In this document: positions 1 to 5,901 of the stretch, piece by piece
Numbering within the stretch: the first letter of the stretch is position 1
Layout of the letters: each line of letters starts with the position of its first letter
Source: Cuspidothrix sp046080565
GTDB taxonomy: Bacteria > Cyanobacteriota > Cyanobacteriia > Cyanobacteriales > Nostocaceae
DNA: 12,103 nt
Direction: 5' to 3'
Assembly: GCA_046080565.1 (NCBI GenBank)
Contig: JBJTUF010000094.1
Span: 1 to 12,103, forward strand
Notes under the pieces: generated by a model
What the model saw: the letters and a program-made list of their open reading frames with translations, nothing else
Told to the model about the DNA's origin: nothing
Databases searched by the model: none
Program-made: the position numbers and the translations under genes

Positions 1-2
1 GG

Positions 3-116
3 GTACATCAAATGTTCCAAAAAACTATAGAAGAATTAATGCAATTTAGCCGCTATCGGTTGAAGGATTACATCAAAGGGCAAAGAGCTATGAAGCTTGC
101 TCTCTCTAGCTTCTAG
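3..116 (+). other. Short open frame of unknown origin, cut by the window edge
   Basis: The frame that later carries the receiver is open from the window edge to a TAG at 114-116. It encodes about 37 residues (motif TIEELMQFSRYRLKDY) that I do not recognise as part of a CheA protein. An imperfect inverted repeat closes the segment: AGCTATGAAGCT at 86-97 against AGCTTCTAGCT at 108-118. It could be the tail of a neighbouring gene or mobile element that replaced the front of the hybrid kinase. Nothing here fixes its identity. Confidence 0.3.
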
Positions 117-632
117 CTATCTTGTCCTCCTGTCAGCTCTATACCTCTAATTACTACATCTACTCCCCCAACTAATACCCAAAAACAGCTAACTTCAAAT
201 ACTTCAGGTAATAGCAAATTACCAAAGGTGATTTTAGTGGTAGATGATGCTATTAGTTTACGGCAAACTCTCTCCTTAACTTTACAAAAATATGGCTATC
301 AAGTATTACAAGCTCAAAATGGCATAGAGGCTTTAGAACAATTACAGTTACATCCGGAAATTGAAGTTATTATCTCTGATTTAGAAATGCCAAGAATGAA
401 CGGATTTGAATTATTAAGTCATATCCGTCAAAATCCAGATATTGCTAAAAAACCAGTTGTAGTTCTCACTTCTCGCAGTGCGGAGAAACATCGTCAATTA
501 GCTTACGAATTAGGAGCAAATTCTTACTTAACTAAGCCTTATTTAGAGCATGAGTTTCTTTCTACTGTTGAGAGTTTAGCTAATAGCAATAAGGAGGATG
601 CCAATCCAGGATTAATAGGAGTAGGGAAATGA
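117..632 (+). pseudogene. Receiver domain fragment, probably C-terminus of a CheA-type hybrid kinase
   Basis: A complete CheY-like receiver can be read from a GTG at 228. The acidic pair is D6-D7 (motif VVDDA), the phospho-acceptor is D51 (SDLEMPRMNG), the conserved Thr is T81 and the conserved Lys is K103 (LTKP). The wording (TLQKYGYQVLQAQNG, LTSRSAEKHR, TKPY) is that of the receiver at the end of cyanobacterial CheA hybrid kinases such as PixL. The same frame is open upstream to a TAG at 114-116 and encodes a Pro/Thr/Ser-rich stretch like the linker before that receiver. The expected CheW-like and kinase domains are not found before it. No Shine-Dalgarno sequence precedes the GTG. I read this as the 3' remnant of a larger gene. 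A free-standing CheY-like regulator starting at 228 remains possible. Confidence 0.65.
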
Positions 633-969
633 ATATAGGATTTCAGAAATTCAGAATTTGATAAATATATTAAGTAGGAAGGCGTTACAATTTATCGTTG
701 AGGCAAGGTAAGGCAAGAGGTAAGAGAGAAAAGACTTTGAGGAATTTTACATTTTGTAATATATCTCGATTTTTTCAACCCGACTTACTTAAAGCAAGAA
801 CCTATAATGATACAGCAATTCCCGGTGTAATGACATAACAAAAGAATCTGCTGTAAATCCGGGATATAGGTATCATATTTTTTAAGGTAAACCTACGTAT
901 AAACAACTATTACCAAAAAAAGTTTTTCAAGATTGCTATACTAATCCCAAATTGCAGACAAAAAAAGAT
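633..969. other. Intergenic spacer with a palindromic element
   Basis: About 340 bases lie between the receiver fragment and the M16 gene, with no convincing reading frame on either strand. The notable content is a palindrome-rich block at 801-876, listed separately. The rest is AT-rich and presumably holds the promoter of the downstream gene, but I see no clear -35/-10 pair or Shine-Dalgarno sequence. Confidence 0.5.
801..876. repeat. Palindromic intergenic element
   Basis: TACAGCAATTC at 811-821 is matched by GAATCTGCTGTA at 844-855, the reverse complement with a two-base insertion. Outside and between these arms, TTCCCGG (819-825) faces CCGGGA (859-864), and AATGATA (806-812) faces TATCAT (871-876). 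The nested, partly overlapping arms look like a small dispersed cyanobacterial palindrome or MITE-like sequence rather than a simple terminator, because no T-run follows. Confidence 0.5.
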
Positions 970-2475
970 ATGTCGAGGTTTCATTTAAAAAGCAAAAAAT
1001 TCCAGTTTTCCCAAGGACAAAAATTAGTTTTTACCTTGGCGATGGTTGTTGCTTGTTTGTTTCTAAATTTGAATTTTTCTTGGGCGGCAACGGCAGCGAA
1101 GCATTACACTGAGTTAAAGTTTCCCCCTGTTGGGGCAATTAAGTTACCCAAGTATGAAAGATATGTGCTGGAAAATGGCTTGGTAGTTTATTTGATGGAA
1201 GATCATGAGCTACCATTGGTAACGGGTACAGCATTGATCAAAACTGGTAGTCGTTGGGAAGCAGGAGAGAAAACAGGTTTAGCGAGTTTGGTAGGTTCTA
1301 CTATGCGTAGTGGTGGAACTCAAAAGCATTCCGCAAATGAGTTAAATGAAATGTTAGAACAACGTGCTGCATTTGTAGAAACAGATATTGGTGAAGCTGC
1401 TGGTAGCGCTAGTTTTGATGCCTTGAGTGAAGATGTAGATATGGTATTTGGGTTATTTGCAGAGGTGTTGAGAGAACCCGCATTTGCCCAAGAAAAGTTA
1501 GATTTCCAAAAAACTCAAATTCGTGGTGGTATTGCTCGTCGCAATGATAATCCTAATAGTATCGCCAGTCGAGAGTTTAGAAAGTTAATTTATGGTCAAG
1601 ATAGTCCTTATGCGCGAAGTGTAGAATATGCAACTTTGGATAAAATTTCCCGTGATGATCTAGTGAAGTTTTATCAGCAATATTTTCACCCCAATAATAT
1701 GATTTTAGGGATTATGGGTGATTTTAATGCTCAAAAAATGCGATCGCTCATTCAAGCTAAATTTGGTAACTGGAAATCTAACTCTCAAATTGCTAATACC
1801 CAATTACCAAAAGTCACACAAGCTAATTTAGGAGGTGTCTTTGTTGTTAACCAACCGCAACTCACCCAAAGTAGTGTATTCATCGGTCATTTAGGCGGAA
1901 AATTCGATAATCCTGATTATCCAGCATTGGATGTCATGAATGGGGTTTTAAATGGTTTTGGAGGACGTTTATTTAATGAATTGCGATCGCGCCAAGGTTT
2001 AGCTTACTCTGTTTATGGTTTGTGGAGTCCCCGGTTTGACTATCCCGGAACATTTGTGGCAGGTGGACAAACTCGCACAGAAACCACAGTTCAATTTATC
2101 AAATCTCTACAAACAGAAATTAAACGTTTACAAACTACAAACATTACAGCCCAAGAATTAAATAAAGCCAAAGATGCGACATTAAATTCCTTTGTTTTCA
2201 ACTTTCAAGATCCTAGTCAAACATTATCTAGGTTAATGCGCTACGAATATTATGGTTATCCCTCTGACTTCTTATTCCGTTATCAAAAAGCAATTACAGC
2301 TACCACAGCAGCAGATGTCAAACGAGTAGCACAGAAATACTTACAACCAGAAAAATTAGTGACTTTAATAGTAGGAAATCAAACAGAAATGAAACAATCA
2401 TTAACTAATTTATCCGCCAAGATAACAACCATAGATATTACCATTCCAGGCACGCAACCAGCAGCCCAGAAGTAG
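970..2475 (+). CDS. Exported M16-family peptidase homologue, non-catalytic (R/Y) subunit
   Basis: The protein has 501 residues if started at the ATG at 970; a TTG at 952 would add six. A basic N-terminus and hydrophobic stretch (about residues 18-38, ending NFSWA) form a signal peptide, so it should act in the periplasm or cell envelope. Two M16 halves follow: an N-terminal domain (NGLVVYLMEDHELPLV, then FDALSEDVDMVFGLFAEVL) and a C-terminal domain after about residue 215 (YFHPNNMILGIMGDF). The zinc motif HxxEH should lie where GLASLVGSTMRSGG is found (about 103-116), and both histidines and the glutamate are missing. The C-terminal R/Y motif (LRSRQGLAYSVYG, about 338-350) is kept. In bacterial M16 heterodimers one subunit carries the zinc site and the other the R/Y site, so this is probably the R/Y partner. 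The zinc-bearing partner is not in the window. Function in proteolysis is inferred. Confidence 0.9.
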   Translation: MSRFHLKSKKFQFSQGQKLVFTLAMVVACLFLNLNFSWAATAAKHYTELKFPPVGAIKLPKYERYVLENGLVVYLMEDHELPLVTGTALIKTGSRWEAGEKTGLASLVGSTMRSGGTQKHSANELNEMLEQRAAFVETDIGEAAGSASFDALSEDVDMVFGLFAEVLREPAFAQEKLDFQKTQIRGGIARRNDNPNSIASREFRKLIYGQDSPYARSVEYATLDKISRDDLVKFYQQYFHPNNMILGIMGDFNAQKMRSLIQAKFGNWKSNSQIANTQLPKVTQANLGGVFVVNQPQLTQSSVFIGHLGGKFDNPDYPALDVMNGVLNGFGGRLFNELRSRQGLAYSVYGLWSPRFDYPGTFVAGGQTRTETTVQFIKSLQTEIKRLQTTNITAQELNKAKDATLNSFVFNFQDPSQTLSRLMRYEYYGYPSDFLFRYQKAITATTAADVKRVAQKYLQPEKLVTLIVGNQTEMKQSLTNLSAKITTIDITIPGTQPAAQK

Positions 2476-2503
2476 GAAATCTCTAGTCAATTAGAATTGA
2501 CAA

Positions 2504-2522
2504 TGCGGGCAAAATGCCCGCA
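2504..2522 (+). terminator. GC-rich hairpin after the M16 gene
   Basis: TGCGGGC (2504-2510) pairs perfectly with GCCCGCA (2516-2522) around the loop AAAAT, 29 bases after the stop codon. A second small hairpin, GTCAATT-AG-AATTGAC, lies just before it at 2486-2501. No T-run follows, so it may be a transcript-end stabiliser or weak terminator rather than a classic intrinsic terminator. Confidence 0.55.
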
Positions 2523-2782
2523 ACAAATATATTTATAAATTCTCTATATTATTCAAATGTATACTGCTTTGGCTATAAAATAGATTTACATATTTATAGT
2601 GAAGACTATTATAATAAATTCCGATTATGCAATGTACGTACTTAATACCCAAAAATTACGCGATTTAGGGATTAATCCAGAAGACATTTAGGAAACTCAA
2701 AATTACTAAATCTATGGTAAAGGTGGAATTTGAAAATCGTTAAATAAGCAGATATTATAAGATGAAGTTGCTAAAGCCTTGA
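2523..2782. other. Intergenic region with a possible short gene remnant
   Basis: No full gene is visible. On the plus strand, 2632-2691 encodes MYVLNTQKLRDLGINPEDI and a stop. The LRDLGINPEDI ending resembles the C-terminal tail of cyanobacterial Uma2-family (DUF820) proteins. With only 19-32 codons open and no domain upstream, it can only be a decayed scrap. On the minus strand, where a toxin gene might follow the antitoxin-like gene, no reading frame of useful length was found. Confidence 0.3.
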
Positions 2783-2941
2783 CTAGCTTTTGTCTCGATC
2801 TTCTCTAATCATTTCCGTACTATCTGGTAATCCAAAATCTGCTGGATTTAAGCGACGACGCAAACTGCTTTCCTCTAGGACTTTTAGCACATTTTGGCGG
2901 CGTTGTGCTTCTGTTTGCTGTCTTTTTGTCTGCAAAGCGTT

Positions 2942-2947
2942 CTGTAA
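2942..2947. repeat. Target-site duplication, left copy
   Basis: CTGTAA directly abuts the left inverted repeat and is repeated exactly at 4423-4428. Keeping one copy restores the frame of the interrupted gene, which independently supports the boundaries. Confidence 0.92.
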
Positions 2948-2975
2948 CCCACATTCCGCACCCTCAACTGTCACA
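2948..2975 (+). repeat. Left terminal inverted repeat of the IS
   Basis: Begins CCCACATTCCGCACCCT and ends CTGTCACA. It matches the reverse complement of 4395-4422 at 26 of 28 positions; the differences are at positions 18 and 20. Confidence 0.93.
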
Positions 2976-3141
2976 GATCAAAAAAGCCCTTAAAGTAGTA
3001 CATAATAACTAGCAGCAACTCCAAAGTTAAGAGGTTTAATGAGAATAAATAGCATTAAGAGGGACATGGTGTGAGAAAGTGAAGCTTGGTAACAAAAACA
3101 TTCTTGAAAAAATGAATTGATACTCAAATAAGAAATAATTG

Positions 3142-4088
3142 ATGACAACAGAAAAAATAGAGGAAACTGTTGTGAAATTAAAACCTCAAGAAATAGAAAT
3201 TCAGAACATAGACCATCTAGGGATAGTAGCAGGAATAATAGATTCAATAGGATTAGTAGAAATAATAAACGAATTAATAGGAGTCGAAAAAGCAGAGAAA
3301 GTAAGTCCAGGTCAAGTAGTAAAAGCCATGATAATAAACGGGTTAGGATTTGTCTCTAAACCGTTATATATGTTTCCCGAATATTTTGAAACAATCGCCT
3401 GTGAACATCTAATAGGAGCAGGAGTAAAACCAGAATATCTCAACGACGATAAACTGGGGAGAGTCATGGATAAATTATTTATCAAAGGATTAGATACAAT
3501 ATTTTTTATCATCGCAGTAAAAGCCGCCCAAAAATTTGGAGTATCACTATCAACATCACATCTAGACTCATCATCAATGCACGTACATGGGCAATATAAT
3601 ACAAGTTTACCAGAAGTAATATTTGAGAGTCAAAAAATAGGAGATAACCAAGAATTAGAAGAAATAGCAGTAAAATCACCAAAAGAAATAACCATCACCT
3701 ACGGTTATTCCCGTGACCACAGACCAGATTTAAAACAGTTCATCATAGAAATGATATGTTCAGGAGATGGAGACATACCAATATTTTTAAAACTAGCATC
3801 GGGAAACCAAGCAGACTCATCATGTTTTGGTCAAATAGCAGTAGAATATCAAAAACAATTAGAAGTTAATAGTCTCATAGTAGCAGACTCGGCTTTATAT
3901 ACAGAATCAAACCTGAAAATGATGTCAGAATTAGACTGGTTATGCCGTGGATTTTTCAATGCTTTCAGTGTATTCATTTAGTTGAATATAACAATGAACA
4001 ACACGTCTCTAATTGGACTCCAGATAGGGATTTTATCTTGAATCTTTTACCAGATGATTGTTTTCGTTACTATCAATTAGCCACTTAA
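3142..4088 (+). pseudogene. IS1634-family transposase with internal deletion and frameshift
   Basis: The first part (ATG at 3142 to about 3947) contains the N-terminal IS1634/DUF4277-type domain (IDHLGIVAGIIDSIGLVEII) and two catalytic-type aspartates of the DDE core: LDSSSMHVHG near residue 140 and VADSALYTES near residue 250. That frame then runs out at a TAG at 3979-3981. Another frame, from TGG at 3948 to TAA at 4086-4088, encodes WIFQCFQCIHLVEYNNEQ and ends DCFRYYQLAT, which looks like the normal C-terminus of these transposases. So the ends are present but a middle segment is gone. I estimate roughly 200 or more residues are missing, including the region with the catalytic glutamate. 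The remnant should be inactive. A TTG at 3139 just before the ATG is a possible alternative start. Confidence 0.85.
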
Positions 4089-4285
4089 TTCTTCTCTAAA
4101 TTAGTTTAATTAATATTAGATTTAGGAGCTAATCTGTTTGATTTATAGCTCTATTTTACTATGTCTATAATTTTGTTTTTCGCTTCAATTTATTAGTCTA
4201 AGTTATAAGCTCTATCTTGAATACTTTCATTTATTTATCTATTGACTCTTCTTGTTGGTGTTCATTCTTATTGCTCCTTATTGAG

Positions 4286-4304
4286 AATGGGTTTTGATCC
4301 CATT
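4286..4304 (+). terminator. Intrinsic terminator-like hairpin inside the IS
   Basis: AATGGG (4286-4291) pairs with CCCATT (4299-4304) around TTTTGAT, followed at once by TTTTGGTGTTTTTC. It lies about 200 bases after the transposase stop and could end its transcript or limit read-through toward the element's right end. Confidence 0.5.
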
Positions 4305-4394
4305 TTTGGTGTTTTTCTTTTTCGACAATGTATTTTTTCGCTAATATGTGATTTTTTAGCCTCAGTTTTCTTTCTTATTTCCGTAATTTCCCTG

Positions 4395-4422
4395 TGTGAC
4401 AGCTAAGGGTGCGGAATGTGGG
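4395..4422 (-). repeat. Right terminal inverted repeat of the IS
   Basis: Reads inward from 4422 as CCCACATTCCGCACCCT and ends CTGTCACA, the partner of 2948-2975. Confidence 0.93.
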
Positions 4423-4428
4423 CTGTAA
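4423..4428. repeat. Target-site duplication, right copy
   Basis: CTGTAA directly after the right inverted repeat, identical to 2942-2947. Confidence 0.92.
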
Positions 4429-4681
4429 TAGTGTTACAACTTGAGATTCTATGGAATCATTTTCAGCTTCAGCTAATTTTTGCAATTCTTGATATAAATT
4501 ATCGGGTAAGGTGATGGCATTAAGATTATTCATGGGTGAAACTCCGAAAAGTCTTTATTAGTAATGGTAGCACAGGCATATCATTAAGTATTTTGGCGAT
4601 AAAATAGAATATTAATTGAAACTAATTTCTATTGTCACAATATAGATATAGCTTTAGTATTGCCAGGTTATAAGATATTCA

Positions 4682-4720
4682 CAACTTATCAGGGTAGTTA
4701 TGACCCTCAATCATAAGTTG
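4682..4720 (-). terminator. Imperfect hairpin overlapping the kinase stop codon
   Basis: CAACTTAT (4682-4689) pairs with ATAAGTTG (4713-4720), and inside it AGGGT (4691-4695) pairs with ACCCT (4703-4707), with an uneven bulge. It spans the end of the minus-strand kinase gene and could mark its transcript end. There is no strong U-run, so confidence is modest. Confidence 0.4.
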
Positions 4721-5730
4721 CTAATATCAATCTCCATTGTTTTCATAACTACTTTTTCTAATGAAAAAGATTGCCGTTTTTGATGTTCTTTCTTTTTTAC
4801 CCCAGGTAACATAGCTGCATTGAAAATAATAATTAATATTCCCGTAAAAAGAAGACCAAATAAAATCATATCAACTGCTGATTGTGGACTTACATCATTA
4901 GATTGATTGGTTGGAGTAACCTGTTGTGTTTGTAAAATAGTTTGAGGTTTTTGTAAATCATTAATTACATCTTGCGCTGATTGATATCTATATTCATATT
5001 CATCATGAATCATTTTGCGGAGAATATCTTTCAACTCATCACTAGAGTTAATTTTTGTATGCCAATCATCCCCTCTATCTTCAGGATTTAAACCTGTCAT
5101 TAACTCAATTATTGTGATTCCCAGTGCATAAATATCACTATTTTTTCGTGGAAAACCATCTATTTGTTCCTTTGGTGCATATCCTTTTGTATAAATTCGA
5201 GTTGCTGGTACTTGTAATTTGGTTGTATTAGCAATTATTTCTTTGACTGCACCAAAATCTATCAAGAATAAATTACCCTGATTATCAATCATAATATTAT
5301 CGGGTTTAATATCACGATGAATAATATCTTTCGCATGAATATCAACCAGAATATTTAATAAAACTGTCAATATTTGAATTGTTTCTTTAACTGCAAATAT
5401 TTGATTAGGGTTAATTTTTTCTCCCAAAGTTTCCCCAGTAATATATTGCTGAATTAAATATAATTCTTGATTCTCTTCTATGTATTCAACAAATTTGGGA
5501 ATATGGGGATGACCATTTAAGTTTTGTAAAGTTTTTACTTCTCTTTGGAATAAATTCTTTGCTAAGTCAATATCACTTTGTTTATTACTAGAAAAAGTAA
5601 ACTTTTTAACTGCGTATTCATTCCCATACTGATCTTTAGCTAGATAGGTTCTACCAAAAGCACCTTCTCCGAGTGGGGGACATATTAGTTCATACTTTCC
5701 ACCAATCTTATTTGAGATTCCCGTATTCAT
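4711..5730 (-). CDS. Membrane-anchored Ser/Thr protein kinase (Hanks/PknB-like)
   Basis: The protein has 339 residues. Its kinase domain (about 13-262) has the key elements: glycine loop GEGAFGRTY (21-29), ATP-binding lysine K42 (YAVKKF), helix-C glutamate E64, catalytic loop HRDIKPDN (138-145, D140), metal-binding DFG (158-160), YAPKEQ in the APE position (184-189) and SDIYALG (198-204). It should be an active kinase. A Gln/Pro/Ser-rich linker (about 263-285) leads to one membrane segment (about 286-307) and a short basic tail. The kinase domain should therefore be cytoplasmic, and there is almost no external sensor domain. GGTGG lies about seven bases before the ATG at 5730. It is divergent from the ZorA-like gene across a 171-bp gap, which makes a shared function plausible but unproven. 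Substrates are unknown. Confidence 0.92.
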   Translation of the reverse strand: MNTGISNKIGGKYELICPPLGEGAFGRTYLAKDQYGNEYAVKKFTFSSNKQSDIDLAKNLFQREVKTLQNLNGHPHIPKFVEYIEENQELYLIQQYITGETLGEKINPNQIFAVKETIQILTVLLNILVDIHAKDIIHRDIKPDNIMIDNQGNLFLIDFGAVKEIIANTTKLQVPATRIYTKGYAPKEQIDGFPRKNSDIYALGITIIELMTGLNPEDRGDDWHTKINSSDELKDILRKMIHDEYEYRYQSAQDVINDLQKPQTILQTQQVTPTNQSNDVSPQSAVDMILFGLLFTGILIIIFNAAMLPGVKKKEHQKRQSFSLEKVVMKTMEIDISNL

Positions 5731-5810
5731 ATAGCACCACCATGACAGAGACTATCCCTATTCTCATTTAAACACAAACTAGAGATTGGGGAATATTACT
5801 TATTCTATAG

Positions 5811-5823
5811 CATACAAAGTATG
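5811..5823. promoter_or_regulatory. Perfect palindrome in the kinase/ZorA-like divergent gap
   Basis: CATAC-AAA-GTATG is a perfect 13-bp palindrome close to the middle of the gap between the kinase start (5730) and the ZorA-like start (5902). TATTCTATAG immediately before it is -10-like. The site could be an operator controlling both directions, but with one copy and no known regulator this is only a candidate. Confidence 0.3.
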
Positions 5824-5901
5824 TTATGATGATTGAAATTCAGTTTAATCGTTTCATTAAGTTTTTTTACACAAATATCCAATCAGTCAAACCATAAGAC
5901 T

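Larger units (their letters stand above)
2948..4422. mobile_element. IS1634-type insertion sequence, internally deleted
   Basis: A 1475-bp element is bounded by terminal inverted repeats of 28 bp (26 matches) and flanked by a 6-bp direct repeat CTGTAA. It carries one plus-strand transposase gene of the IS4 superfamily, IS1634 type, whose N-terminal domain resembles DUF4277. IS1634 elements characteristically make 5-6 bp duplications, which agrees. The transposase has lost a large internal segment, so the copy can move only if an intact relative supplies the enzyme. A long non-coding AT-rich stretch (4089-4394) precedes the right end. Confidence 0.9.
2783..4533 (-). pseudogene. VapB/antitoxin-like small gene split by an insertion sequence
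   Basis: The 5' part runs from the ATG at 4533 down to 4429 (35 codons: MNNLNAITLPDNLYQELQKL, then AEAENDSIES and QVVTL). The 3' part runs from 2947 down to the stop at 2783 (LQNALQTKRQQTEAQRRQ, then LNPADFGLPDSTEMIREDR). Removing the insertion with one copy of its target duplication joins them in frame into 89 residues. The N-terminal part resembles the ribbon-helix-helix-type start of small cyanobacterial VapB-like antitoxins (short ITLP strand, then helices). The charged C-terminal tail would be the toxin-binding part. A Shine-Dalgarno GGAG lies at 4542-4545, eight bases before the start. As it stands, translation reads into the element and stops after about 52 residues. No partner toxin is visible downstream. 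The disruption is certain from sequence; the antitoxin role is inferred. Confidence 0.8.

Noticed and set aside
2530..2782. A toxin gene following the antitoxin-like gene on the minus strand
   Set aside because: All minus-strand frames here are broken by stops within a few dozen codons and show no PIN or other toxin motif.
2790..2993. Plus-strand open frame opposite the antitoxin-like gene
   Set aside because: It crosses the IS boundary and is the mirror of the true minus-strand frame, which joins cleanly across the insertion.
5826..5897. A 23-codon frame (MMIEIQFNRFIKFFYTNIQS...) ending five bases before the ZorA-like start, possibly a leader peptide
   Set aside because: There is no Shine-Dalgarno sequence, its composition is like random AT-rich DNA, and nothing suggests attenuation; chance is the simplest explanation.
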